A stretch of 50,786 bases of DNA from a virus. The position numbers and the translations under genes were made by a program. Shown here piece after piece: positions 40,086-47,239 of this stretch. Numbering within the stretch: position 1 is the stretch's first letter; every line of letters begins with the position of its first letter. Below the pieces are notes generated by a model, which worked only from the letters and a program-made list of their open reading frames with translations, had not been told where the DNA came from and made no database searches. The stretch spans positions 1-50,786 of the IMG/VR virus record IMGVR_UViG_3300028610_001199. One strand, given 5' to 3'.

Positions 40086-40914
40086 TATCTTTCTCCTTTA
40101 ATATTAATTAGTTAATCACCTTCTTATATACTAGTACAACTAGTTTTAGTATAGGGAATATATCTGTTAATTACTACTAAAAAATAGTAAATTCTAGTAT
40201 TGGATTTTAGAGTATTATATATTTAGAGTAGTCTAGTAAAATTGTAATATTTTGTACTATTGTTTTTTATTATAGTATATATTTAGAGAGGCTATACTAT
40301 ATCCCCTGCAGTTCCCTACCCCTATCCTATATCACTCCCATACCCCTTTAAGGTACACCCGGGGGTTAATCCTAATTGTATCTATTACCTATTATAATGG
40401 GTTCTTACTTCGTATTCTTCCCATATTGATAGTACTATACTAGAGCCTAGAGTATAGGTGTGTTCTGCTTACAGCTTCTTCACAACTCCTTCGACACAAT
40501 GCTTTGGTCTCTCTCAAACAAGTGGGTTCTGGCTGTCGCCTTCTCTCCAAGCTATATAGTTACTCGGAATTAGTAATGGTTAGTTCGTTCATAGTGCAGA
40601 ATAGTTAATACTATCCTTTCTATTTACCTGTATTAGTAGTAATACTCTATCTTATTTATTAAAAGTTCGCCCAAAATGCGGGCTAGATAACCTCCTCCCC
40701 TAGGGTAGAGAAATTAAAAATAAAGAGAAACTATCCCCTCCTCCTATATAGAGAGTAAAAGACTATAAGCTACTGTTAATACTAGTAGTTAGCTACTTAT
40801 TATAACTAGTAATTTAAATAGTCCTTGTAGAAGGGGATTTATTTACTAAATTGCATTATGCCTGATTACCACTAGGGTTACTAGTCACATTATTAATTAA
40901 AAAGGAGAGAGTTT
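40086..40914. other. 829-bp gene-free control region
   Basis: This stretch divides the leftward operon (first ATG at 40085) from the rightward operon (40915), so it must hold divergent promoters. A good minus-strand TATAAT is at 40219-40214 without a clear -35, and a weak rightward pair is TTGTAG (40824-40829) and TAAATT (40847-40852). A 13-base direct repeat TATATATTTAGAG occurs at 40216-40228 and 40276-40288. The latter adjoins an inverted repeat TATAGTATA/TATACTATA at 40271-40301. A palindrome-like block, CTATACTAG then CTAGAGTATAG, is at 40435-40457. I see no gene in it. The AT-rich repeat region could include a replication origin, but that is not shown. Confidence 0.6.
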
Positions 40915-41106
40915 ATGTTATCAAGTTTAATTGGTTGGATGTTAGTAGTTATATTCTACATAGTAATAAGTGCTCTTGCTGCGTGTTCTGTAGCTGAGAG
41001 ATATTTTGTTAATAGTGGCGATGAAGATGATGATACTTTAGGTTGGTTAACATTTATATTCTTTTCAATATTATCCTATTTTACATTAAAAGTATTGGGT
41101 TTATAA
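40915..41106 (+). CDS. Small membrane protein
   Basis: A 63-aa product with two transmembrane helices (LVVIFYIVISALAACSVA; FIFFSILSYFTLKVLG) and an acidic loop (NSGDEDDDT). It is the first gene of the rightward operon. It may be a holin-sized protein but has no known homologue to me. Confidence 0.55.
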   Translation: MLSSLIGWMLVVIFYIVISALAACSVAERYFVNSGDEDDDTLGWLTFIFFSILSYFTLKVLGL

Positions 41107-41109
41107 CTA

Positions 41110-41361
41110 ATGGTGTTTAAAAACAAGATGAAGACTAGTATTAAAGCTAGTAAGAAACGATCACAAAGAGCTAGAACAAGAGAACTTAAAAAGAACAATC
41201 TCTCAGGCGTTACAGGAGTCTGGTATAATTCCCATAGATCAAAATGGATAGCTGAGATAACTTACAATAATTATAAATTCAAACTTGGAGCCTATAAATC
41301 AAAAGATAAAGCTATTGAAGAAAGAAAGAAAGCAGAAATCGCACTAAGATTCTATAAATAA
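41110..41361 (+). CDS. Free-standing AP2-domain protein
   Basis: An 83-aa protein made of a basic N-terminal part and an AP2 domain (NNLSGVTGVWYNSHRSKWIA; YKFKLGAYKSKDKAIEERKK). It lacks the HNH nuclease part found with the AP2 domain at 31645-32169. AP2 domains bind DNA. It could be a remnant of a homing endonuclease or a captured regulator. Confidence 0.65.
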   Translation: MVFKNKMKTSIKASKKRSQRARTRELKKNNLSGVTGVWYNSHRSKWIAEITYNNYKFKLGAYKSKDKAIEERKKAEIALRFYK

Positions 41362-41390
41362 TCAAATAACCCACTCAGAAAGGCTTTAAA

Positions 41391-41606
41391 ATGAAGACAA
41401 CTAAAGAAAAAAAAGATGAATTACATATTAGGCTAAGTTATTTAACTAGTTATGTGCAATTACAACAATCTATATTAAACTACTGCGCTAAAAACAAGGA
41501 TTATGAAATAGATAACGTATTAAATATTTTAAGAAAACCACCAATGATGCATGAAACATCTAATGTGCTAGACCTATTAGAATTATATTTCACAATAAAG
41601 GACTAA
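41391..41606 (+). CDS. Hypothetical small protein
   Basis: A 71-aa product, helical, basic at the start (KTTKEKKDELHIRLSYLTSY), with an AAAGG site upstream. Function unknown. Confidence 0.45.
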   Translation: MKTTKEKKDELHIRLSYLTSYVQLQQSILNYCAKNKDYEIDNVLNILRKPPMMHETSNVLDLLELYFTIKD

Positions 41607-41660
41607 AGATACTAAATAACCTGACGATATCTATAGTACAACTTAACAACGGAGTTTATT

Positions 41661-41786
41661 ATGGTAGATATCAGTCCTTCAACAGTATTACTAGCAATCA
41701 AACTAATTAAAACACTAGGATTTTTATGGGGTCTTTATTTATCCCACAGAGTATTTTGTTTTTTTACTAAAGCTTTTAATAAGTAG
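41661..41786 (+). CDS. Small membrane protein
   Basis: A 41-aa product starting at ATG 41661 with GGAG upstream. It has one hydrophobic segment (STVLLAIKLIKTLGFLWGLY) and a basic aromatic end. Function unknown. Confidence 0.4.
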   Translation: MVDISPSTVLLAIKLIKTLGFLWGLYLSHRVFCFFTKAFNK

Positions 41787-41826
41787 GCCGATACCTTTAT
41801 TACACGACTAACAAGGGAGATATAAA

Positions 41827-42174
41827 ATGAGTCTAGACTTTAGCCTATATAGAAACGGCAAGTGGGATGATGGCGAAACGTTTACAACTGCGGTATTTGA
41901 TACAAATATCACCCATAATTTAAATGATTTGGCTGACGCTGTCGGCATTTATAACGCTCTTTGGAGACCTGAAGAAAATAATTTTATCTATGCTAAAGAT
42001 ATTATTCCTGTTGTCGATAAAGGGTTAAAGGAGTTGAAGGATAACCCAGAGAAATACAAGAAATATGACTCGCCTAACGGCTGGGGAGTATATAAAGACT
42101 TCGTCCCATGGGTTGAAGAGCTGTTAAAAGCCTGTAAAGAACATCCTAATTCAAAAATAGAGACAAACCGATAA
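41827..42174 (+). CDS. Conserved hypothetical phage/bacterial protein
   Basis: The 115-aa product has the strongly conserved pattern DTNITHNLNDLADAVGIYNA, then LWRPEENNFIYAKDIIPVVD and NGWGVYKDFVPWVEELLKAC, seen in a widespread phage and bacterial family of unknown function. The stop TAA is part of the repeated intergenic motif ACCGATAACTAAG. Confidence 0.7.
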   Translation: MSLDFSLYRNGKWDDGETFTTAVFDTNITHNLNDLADAVGIYNALWRPEENNFIYAKDIIPVVDKGLKELKDNPEKYKKYDSPNGWGVYKDFVPWVEELLKACKEHPNSKIETNR

Positions 42175-42185
42175 CTAAGGGAAAC

Positions 42186-42226
42186 ATCACACCAGAGCAT
42201 GCAAAAAAGACGCTCCGTTCGGTGAT
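42186..42226 (+). other. Intergenic hairpin
   Basis: ATCAC at 42186-42190 pairs with GTGAT at 42222-42226, and GAGC with GCTC inside, so a nested hairpin forms before the 42278 gene. It may end transcription or form a riboregulator; neither is shown. Confidence 0.4.
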
Positions 42227-42277
42227 ATTGGAATAGAAGACCCAACTCATTAACAAACTAGATTAATGGAGAACATT

Positions 42278-42478
42278 ATGCACATACCGTTCACCTGTAA
42301 ACACGACTGGAAAGTATTATCTGAGACTGTAACTAAATCAAGATTCGAAGTGCTTACTCAAATAGGAGATTTTGAAGGCTTAAAAACGAGGGGAGGTAGT
42401 ATGTTTAAAAGAAAACACATTCAAATAATCACCTGCGATAAATGCGGTAAATTAAAACGATTCGTAGATGAGATATAG
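42278..42478 (+). CDS. Zinc-binding small protein
   Basis: The 66-aa product was given the start at 42278, with GGAG eight bases away. It contains CKHDW near its start and CDKCGK near its end, a treble-clef-like arrangement that could bind zinc. The family is not known. Confidence 0.5.
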   Translation: MHIPFTCKHDWKVLSETVTKSRFEVLTQIGDFEGLKTRGGSMFKRKHIQIITCDKCGKLKRFVDEI

Positions 42479-42480
42479 AC

Positions 42481-42744
42481 ATGAAAAAGCAAGAAATCAT
42501 TGGTAAAGTATTTAAATGCGTACATGAACTCGGCGAAGTTAATCGCGCTCTAGGATTGTTGGATCTAAAAATTATGCTTAAAGAGAATGTTCCGAATGAT
42601 TTAAAAGGCTTTCTTGAGAAGAATATTAAAAATGCTGATAAACTAATATCAGAAAGTAAGAGAATAAGAAAAGAAATAGAAAAAGAATTAAAAACTATTC
42701 TTGAAAATAATATTAAAGATTCTGAAAGCTCTACCAATAACTAA
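42481..42744 (+). CDS. Hypothetical helical protein, paralogue of 43195-43419
   Basis: An 87-aa product that aligns with the 74-aa product of 43195-43419 throughout: MKKQEIIGKVFKCVHELGEV against MNKQELINQILKHVKDLNEI, and LKTILENNIKD against LKTFLENNIKD. Both end S-T-x-N. The duplication extends at DNA level beyond the stop codons (shared CTACCNATAACTAAGATAA). Confidence 0.55.
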   Translation: MKKQEIIGKVFKCVHELGEVNRALGLLDLKIMLKENVPNDLKGFLEKNIKNADKLISESKRIRKEIEKELKTILENNIKDSESSTNN

Positions 42745-42786
42745 GATAATCAATGACATGAGTAGACAAGTTAAGGAGATATAAGC

Positions 42787-43077
42787 ATGCAATTAGGTGG
42801 AGTAATAAAGCACTACAGGAAAAGAGAGAAGATGAGACAGTATGAACTTGCTGAGCTCTTAGAAGTGACTCAAAGCTATTTATCACAAATAGAAAACAAT
42901 AAGAGATATCCAAGCATTGACTTACTAAAAGAATTGGCTGACGCATTCGGCCTTCTAGTGTCTCACATGATATTTATAGCTGAACACAACTTAGAAGAGC
43001 ACGAGATTAGCACTGTTGATAACCATTATCTAGAAATAACTCAACAAATCTTTAGAGACGCTAACAAGGAGCTTTAA
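42787..43077 (+). CDS. XRE/Cro-type transcription regulator
   Basis: The 96-aa protein has a canonical helix-turn-helix of the XRE type: LGGVIKHYRKREKMRQYELA, then ELLEVTQSYLSQIENNKRYP and SIDLLKELADAFGL. A C-terminal dimerising-type extension follows. It probably represses or activates genes in this region. Its gene lies among short genes whose gaps carry the repeated CCGATA motif, which could be an operator, but the link is inferred. Confidence 0.8.
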   Translation: MQLGGVIKHYRKREKMRQYELAELLEVTQSYLSQIENNKRYPSIDLLKELADAFGLLVSHMIFIAEHNLEEHEISTVDNHYLEITQQIFRDANKEL

Positions 43078-43079
43078 CA

Positions 43080-43166
43080 ATGAAAAAATTCATTAATGAC
43101 AACCCAGAAATGACGATTATTGTTGTTATGACAGCGTTAATAATTATTCACGATTTATTAAAATAA
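43080..43166 (+). CDS. Tiny membrane protein
   Basis: A 28-aa frame beginning ATG 43080, two bases after the regulator stop, with AAGGAG upstream. It has a transmembrane stretch (MTIIVVMTALIIIHDLL). Small size makes it uncertain. Confidence 0.4.
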   Translation: MKKFINDNPEMTIIVVMTALIIIHDLLK

Positions 43167-43194
43167 TAACTAACATCATCTAGGGAGCTGTAAC

Positions 43195-43419
43195 ATGAAC
43201 AAGCAAGAGCTTATTAATCAGATTTTGAAGCACGTTAAAGACCTTAACGAAATTACCTACACTTTGGGACAAGCAAAGCAAGCCATGAAAGAAAGGGGAG
43301 TGAAGGATACTAAGGGACTTATTAAAGAAGGAATAGAGATAAAAAAAGAAGCAGAGAAACAATTAAAAACCTTTCTTGAAAATAATATTAAAGATTATAA
43401 AGAGTCTACCGATAACTAA
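43195..43419 (+). CDS. Hypothetical helical protein, paralogue of 42481-42744
   Basis: A 74-aa product that is a copy of the protein at 42481-42744, shorter by about 13 residues in the middle. Glu/Lys-rich and helical (KEGIEIKKEAEKQLKTFLEN). The two are separated by the XRE gene and the tiny membrane gene, so a short block was duplicated. Confidence 0.55.
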   Translation: MNKQELINQILKHVKDLNEITYTLGQAKQAMKERGVKDTKGLIKEGIEIKKEAEKQLKTFLENNIKDYKESTDN

Positions 43420-43457
43420 GATAAGCAACACAACAACTTACACCTTAGGAGGACATT

Positions 43458-43550
43458 ATGATTGAATTCAAACTTGCCCTACAAATCATCCTTTACACAA
43501 TTACTGCCATGTCTACAGTCCTAGCATTTAGCACAATGAAGAAAGGTTAG
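43458..43550 (+). CDS. Tiny membrane protein
   Basis: A 30-aa frame beginning ATG 43458 with a strong AGGAGG site nearby. It is hydrophobic throughout (LALQIILYTITAMSTVLAFS). The ribosome site is the main support. Confidence 0.45.
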   Translation: MIEFKLALQIILYTITAMSTVLAFSTMKKG

Positions 43551-43554
43551 TATT

Positions 43555-43818
43555 ATGAAATCAAGCGAACAATTCCCGAATGGAATAGATAGCTACCTTG
43601 AAACATATTACGAAGTTTGCACAACTATTGAACATGTTATGATTACGAAATGCTCTGACGTGGTGAACGATGCGACAAAAAAAGGCGGTAGAACAGAGTT
43701 ATATAATTTATCTGAAACGCTAACACGCAAATTTGAGACTGAGCACAAGGGTTTCAAGTGGGGTATCTATGGTGAGTTTCTTGATGAAATATGCAGTTTT
43801 ATTGAAAAAGAATTATAG
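43555..43818 (+). CDS. Hypothetical small protein
   Basis: An 87-aa mixed-helix product with IDSYLETYYEVCTTIEHVMI and KGFKWGIYGEFLDEICSFIE. It was not recognised. The gap after it carries the tRNA-like hairpins. Confidence 0.45.
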   Translation: MKSSEQFPNGIDSYLETYYEVCTTIEHVMITKCSDVVNDATKKGGRTELYNLSETLTRKFETEHKGFKWGIYGEFLDEICSFIEKEL

Positions 43819-43844
43819 TAATTAAAAAGCCTGCCGATAATATA

Positions 43845-43955
43845 GTTACAGTTCGAATCTGTAACAGTATCTACAGGGTGAGCGAGTTCGAGTCCCGCAA
43901 AGCTAAAATTCTGGTGAAAAGTAGGCTGTTGTCAGGTGTGCAGCTCTGTAGATAC
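43845..43955 (+). ncRNA. tRNA-like hairpin cluster, candidate RNA or decayed tRNA
   Basis: GTTACAG (43845-43851) and CTGTAAC (43859-43865) form a 7-bp stem around TTCGAAT, a T-loop sequence. A second T-arm-like unit, GCGAG-TTCGAGT-CCCGC, lies at 43882-43898 with one mismatch. A perfect 10-bp inverted repeat, GTATCTACAG at 43867-43876 and CTGTAGATAC at 43946-43955, encloses the second unit and a short GCTG/CAGC hairpin. No complete cloverleaf with anticodon arm could be built, so this is not called as a tRNA. Confidence 0.45.
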
Positions 43956-43985
43956 AATATTTAAAACTTAACTAAGGAGAATACT

Positions 43986-44174
43986 ATGCAAGAATATACT
44001 AACTACATGAATTACCTAGCCTTCAAAATTGGTGCTGAGTTACCTAATGACGTTGCTAAGAAGAGAGATAATATCGGTATATACTACCAAGTAGGTTCCT
44101 ATTGCTTCACTAACCCTAGATATGCTCTTAATTACTCTACTATTTACCAAAACTTAAAGGATGTGTACAAATGA
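43986..44174 (+). CDS. Hypothetical small protein
   Basis: A 62-aa product with AAGGAG upstream, Tyr-rich (GIYYQVGSYCFTNPRYALNY). Family not recognised. It overlaps the start of the next gene. Confidence 0.45.
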   Translation: MQEYTNYMNYLAFKIGAELPNDVAKKRDNIGIYYQVGSYCFTNPRYALNYSTIYQNLKDVYK

Positions 44175-44368
44175 GAAATGAAAAGGGTTTAGGCTGGAAA
44201 CAAAGACAAATTTTAAATTTTATCAAACGAAATCATGTTACAGGCAAAGTATTCTCATTCGGTAGAGACATGTTGCAAGTCATTCAATCGCTACAAGAAC
44301 GTGATTTAGTTAAGATAATAAACATTAGTTACTATGAACATAGAGTTATTCTAAGAATCCATAAATAA
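44171..44368 (+). CDS. Small winged-helix-like protein
   Basis: A 65-aa product with helix and wing pattern: GLGWKQRQILNFIKRNHVTG and MLQVIQSLQERDLVKIINIS. The first part resembles the N-terminal part of the 44805-45191 product. A DNA-binding role is plausible but not shown. Confidence 0.5.
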   Translation: MRNEKGLGWKQRQILNFIKRNHVTGKVFSFGRDMLQVIQSLQERDLVKIINISYYEHRVILRIHK

Positions 44369-44450
44369 ATCATAAAAAAGAACTAAAGTAATTCTACTAA
44401 CTACCGATACTATATTTAGACAACAGAACAACACAACTAAGGAAAACATC

Positions 44451-44786
44451 ATGAAACATCTAAAAGAATTATCAAAAGGCGATGGCTTTATTTACAATCA
44501 ATTAGTTGACTTAAGAAATGCTTTATTGAAAGGCCGCTTTTATTCATCCGTTGAAAGCGTGAGTAAATCAGGTTCAGGTCGTATAATTAAATTCGGTTAT
44601 ATTAAAAACAATAGATTGGTTGTTGTCCATCGGGAAGAAATAAAGAATTTAGCCGGATGTAATAAAAACGGCCGCATTACTGGTGGTGGTATGGATATGC
44701 TTTTCCACTCTCAATATATCCTATTCAGAAAACTATGTCCTAAATCTGACTATAGAACTCACATGAAAGAATACAACAGGCTCTAA
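44451..44786 (+). CDS. Hypothetical protein
   Basis: A 111-aa product with basic helices and beta-strands (FGYIKNNRLVVVHREEIKNL). No recognisable family. Confidence 0.45.
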   Translation: MKHLKELSKGDGFIYNQLVDLRNALLKGRFYSSVESVSKSGSGRIIKFGYIKNNRLVVVHREEIKNLAGCNKNGRITGGGMDMLFHSQYILFRKLCPKSDYRTHMKEYNRL

Positions 44787-44804
44787 AATAAGGATGGTGA
44801 TGCA

Positions 44805-45191
44805 ATGGGTAGGAAGAAAAGAAGGTTCGGGGAAGGTCTAGAGCTAGGAAAACACCAAAAAGATATACTAGCCTATCTAGAGAAAGAAGGTAGTTTTATA
44901 ACTATAAACTCTAGATGTAAACAAACCCTAGCGCTATTAGAAAGAAGAAAGCTGATTACAATTGTTAAAGGTGGGGAGATTGGACAACTGAAATATATAC
45001 AATACAAAGAAAGTTTAAAACTATGGCAAGTCAAGATATATTGTAACCAAAAAATAAAACACATAGGTAATTTTAAAACCAGAGCCGAAGCCGTAGAAGC
45101 TAGGAATGAAAGTGACCTCCTTATCCCCCATACCAGAAAACAAAGAAATAAATCATGCTGGACTGCTTATTTAATTAAAGGACTAATATAA
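44805..45191 (+). CDS. Winged-helix and AP2-like fusion protein
   Basis: The 128-aa product begins with a winged-helix-like part (ELGKHQKDILAYLEKEGSFI) related to the 44171-44368 gene. It ends with an AP2-like unit (LWQVKIYCNQKIKHIGNFKT then RAEAVEARNESDLLIP). AP2-like sequence also occurs at 31645-32169 and 41110-41361. It may bind DNA. The fusion suggests swapping among small parts in this region. Confidence 0.55.
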   Translation: MGRKKRRFGEGLELGKHQKDILAYLEKEGSFITINSRCKQTLALLERRKLITIVKGGEIGQLKYIQYKESLKLWQVKIYCNQKIKHIGNFKTRAEAVEARNESDLLIPHTRKQRNKSCWTAYLIKGLI

Positions 45192-45361
45192 TGGTAATAC
45201 CAATGGGACTTACAGAATTTCTACTATTTTTTATAGGACTACTAAATTGTATCTACGGATATGCAAACAATAACGATACCTATCTAATAATTGCCCATAT
45301 ATTTCTAGTTGGTGGTGTGGTATGTATGAAAATAGAAAGTACAAGACAATGGGAAAGATGA
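45191..45361 (+). CDS. Small membrane protein
   Basis: A 56-aa product, beginning ATG 45191 on the stop of the previous gene. It has two hydrophobic segments (LTEFLLFFIGLLNCIYGY; YLIIAHIFLVGGVVCM) and a basic end. The next gene overlaps its end. Confidence 0.45.
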   Translation: MVIPMGLTEFLLFFIGLLNCIYGYANNNDTYLIIAHIFLVGGVVCMKIESTRQWER

Positions 45362-45537
45362 CTATAGACGAGAAAATAGAGCAATTCAATACTCTATGTG
45401 AAGTAAAAGACGTGCCGGACGAGATAACCCTAGAAACTAATGTGAAACTCCCAACAGGCGAAAACTTAGTTCTTACTGTTAGCTGGAATCATGGGAAAAC
45501 ATTAGCCAAGATGTTGTTTGAAGATCTACAGAATTGA
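45322..45537 (+). CDS. Hypothetical small protein
   Basis: A 71-aa product; starts at 45322, 45349 and 45358 are all in frame and no ribosome site is decisive. It contains DEKIEQFNTLCEVKDVPDEI and then SWNHGKTLAKMLFEDL. No recognised family. Confidence 0.4.
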   Translation: MYENRKYKTMGKMTIDEKIEQFNTLCEVKDVPDEITLETNVKLPTGENLVLTVSWNHGKTLAKMLFEDLQN

Positions 45538-45622
45538 GATAATTAGGCTCTAATATCAATCCTAAGCAACTTTAATAGTTTCTAGGTACTATCTACTTAA
45601 ATAGAGATAAGGAAGGCTTAAA

Positions 45623-45979
45623 ATGGCAGAAATCAGATGGTGTTTTTTCGATAATAGTTCAGGTTGGGAAGTTTGTTCAGAGCCAACGACCACAGATTTA
45701 ATTGATTTAGCTAATAAGAGATTGAAAGACGATGATGAGTTTAAATGTTGTAAGAATTGTCCACCAAAGAATATTGACAATGTTAAAACTTTATTGAATA
45801 CGCTAAATGAAGATGAATTAAAATCACATAATGATAACTTTGAACATACAATAGAATTAGAAATTACTATAAGTCCAGGTACTTCAACGGCTGAAGAGAT
45901 AAAAGAATTATATAACGCGCTAGATCATCTTCATCGTGCTTGTGGCGGGTATGGGATATTAATTAAGGACAGAGAATAA
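45623..45979 (+). CDS. Hypothetical Cys-containing protein
   Basis: A 118-aa product with a WCFFDNSSGWEVCSEP start, CCKNC in the middle and an acidic helical end (LDHLHRACGGYGILIKDRE). The cysteines may bind zinc. No family recognised. Confidence 0.5.
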   Translation: MAEIRWCFFDNSSGWEVCSEPTTTDLIDLANKRLKDDDEFKCCKNCPPKNIDNVKTLLNTLNEDELKSHNDNFEHTIELEITISPGTSTAEEIKELYNALDHLHRACGGYGILIKDRE

Positions 45980-46182
45980 TGGAAAGCTATAGAACAAATA
46001 ACCCTCTACGATCGGCCTTATGTATATTTATGGTTATGATTGTGGCTATTGATACCCTTACAATTAACACAACAATTATTTTTTATTCAATATGTTTTGC
46101 AATAGGTGGTATATTATATTATATGGAAAGGCGATACTATGGAACAAGGAAAGTTTACGCAAGCAGCTGTTATAGATCATAG
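45979..46182 (+). CDS. Small membrane protein
   Basis: A 67-aa product with two hydrophobic segments (ALCIFMVMIVAIDTLTI; TIIFYSICFAIGGILYYM) and a basic Tyr-rich end. It overlaps the next gene by 44 bases. Possible holin-sized membrane protein. Confidence 0.5.
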   Translation: MESYRTNNPLRSALCIFMVMIVAIDTLTINTTIIFYSICFAIGGILYYMERRYYGTRKVYASSCYRS

Positions 46183-46345
46183 TCTATTTGAATTTAAGAG
46201 ACTATTAGAAAGTGCTACTTTTGATAATGACGGCAATATAGAAATTACTTATGATGGCTCTTATTATGAATTTGATGGATATATATTTAAACAGATGGTA
46301 GAAGCTAAAATTAAAGACCTAGAAAAACAATTTAAGGAGTTGTAA
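46139..46345 (+). CDS. Hypothetical small protein
   Basis: The ATG at 46139 was preferred to 46106. The 68-aa product resembles the next gene's product in its central part (DGNIEITYDGSYYEFDGYIF against an IEI-x4-GSY pattern there) and in its helical end. The two may be a diverged tandem pair. Confidence 0.45.
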   Translation: MEQGKFTQAAVIDHSLFEFKRLLESATFDNDGNIEITYDGSYYEFDGYIFKQMVEAKIKDLEKQFKEL

Positions 46346-46346
46346 A

Positions 46347-46565
46347 ATGAATAGAGTAAAAATTAATTTAGCTAATGAATTAGCTGCAGAAATAGACCTT
46401 TTAGACGAAGTTATGGACCGTATAAGAGATGATAAAGGGTACTTGATTGAAATTAATACAACTGGTGGGAGCTATTGCCTAAACAGTGAAGATTTAAAGA
46501 AAGGTATAATGAATTTAATAGATGAGCGATATGACCAGCTTTGTCATGAGCTTGAAGCGCTATGA
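46347..46565 (+). CDS. Hypothetical small protein, possible paralogue
   Basis: A 72-aa product that begins RVKINLANELAAEIDLLDEV and has YLIEINTTGGSYCLNSEDLK. The arrangement of helix, short beta hairpin and helix matches the previous gene. Function unknown. Confidence 0.45.
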   Translation: MNRVKINLANELAAEIDLLDEVMDRIRDDKGYLIEINTTGGSYCLNSEDLKKGIMNLIDERYDQLCHELEAL

Positions 46566-46840
46566 ATAAAAGAGAAGAAATTGAGAAAATCACAACTAGA
46601 GCGGCAGTCGGGCAAATTCTAAAAGGTATTGAAAATAAGAGTAAGCAATATTATGAAGCACAAACAACCTTCACATTAAAAACTATGTTGACTAATAATG
46701 AAATTGTAACCCAAGAGATTGAAAATATGCCAGAAGAAGTTGATAAAGCATTTGGTGCGGATTTATTAGTAATAATATCGACTATATCTTTAAATAATAA
46801 CTATATTATCGAAGTATTAACAGAACGTGGTGAATTATGA
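46562..46840 (+). CDS. Hypothetical small protein
   Basis: A 92-aa product, overlapping both neighbours (ATG at 46562 overlaps the previous stop). Mostly helical, with EIEKITTRAAVGQILKGIEN. No family recognised. Confidence 0.45.
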   Translation: MNKREEIEKITTRAAVGQILKGIENKSKQYYEAQTTFTLKTMLTNNEIVTQEIENMPEEVDKAFGADLLVIISTISLNNNYIIEVLTERGEL

Positions 46841-46998
46841 TAACAGATGAGAAAGTTCAAGAATTAATTAAAGCTATTAGAAACGCTGACGATGATATTA
46901 CTACAGCGGCAAGGAAACAAGATAATCCGCGCATAGAGATTAGAGAGAGAAAGTCGTCTGAACGATTAAAAAGGAGATTGAATAATGGGAGCTATTAA
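46837..46998 (+). CDS. Small basic protein
   Basis: The 53-aa frame begins ATG 46837, inside the previous stop, and overlaps the next gene by 14 bases. It is charged, with SSERLKRRLNNG near the end. The coupling supports it. Confidence 0.45.
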   Translation: MITDEKVQELIKAIRNADDDITTAARKQDNPRIEIRERKSSERLKRRLNNGSY

Positions 46999-47239
46999 AT
47001 TTGAAAAGCCTAAGACCGTGACCGGATATAGTGATAACACTGGGGCTATTCACCAAGACGAGATTAGCGCTAGAGAAGAAAACTTTAACGAAGCTCTTAT
47101 CATATTCACAGAAAAGAGAGACCTTGACTTCGCTGACTTTAAATATGCGATTATCCACCACAGTTATGATATACAAGCTTTTATAGCTGAAATTGAGTTA
47201 ATTGATCAATTATTGAAAGGGAGGTTGAATAATGGCTGA
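46985..47239 (+). CDS. Hypothetical acidic protein
   Basis: An 84-aa product, with AAAAAGGAG upstream. Helical and acidic (EALIIFTEKRDLDFADFKYA). Family not recognised. Confidence 0.45.
   Translation: MGAIKFEKPKTVTGYSDNTGAIHQDEISAREENFNEALIIFTEKRDLDFADFKYAIIHHSYDIQAFIAEIELIDQLLKGRLNNG

Noticed and set aside
40086-40914. CRISPR array
   Set aside because: The repeats are few, short and irregularly spaced, with no regular spacer pattern.
43845-43955. Functional tRNA gene
   Set aside because: The T-arms are present but no acceptor stem of 7 bp, D-arm or anticodon arm can be assembled in order.
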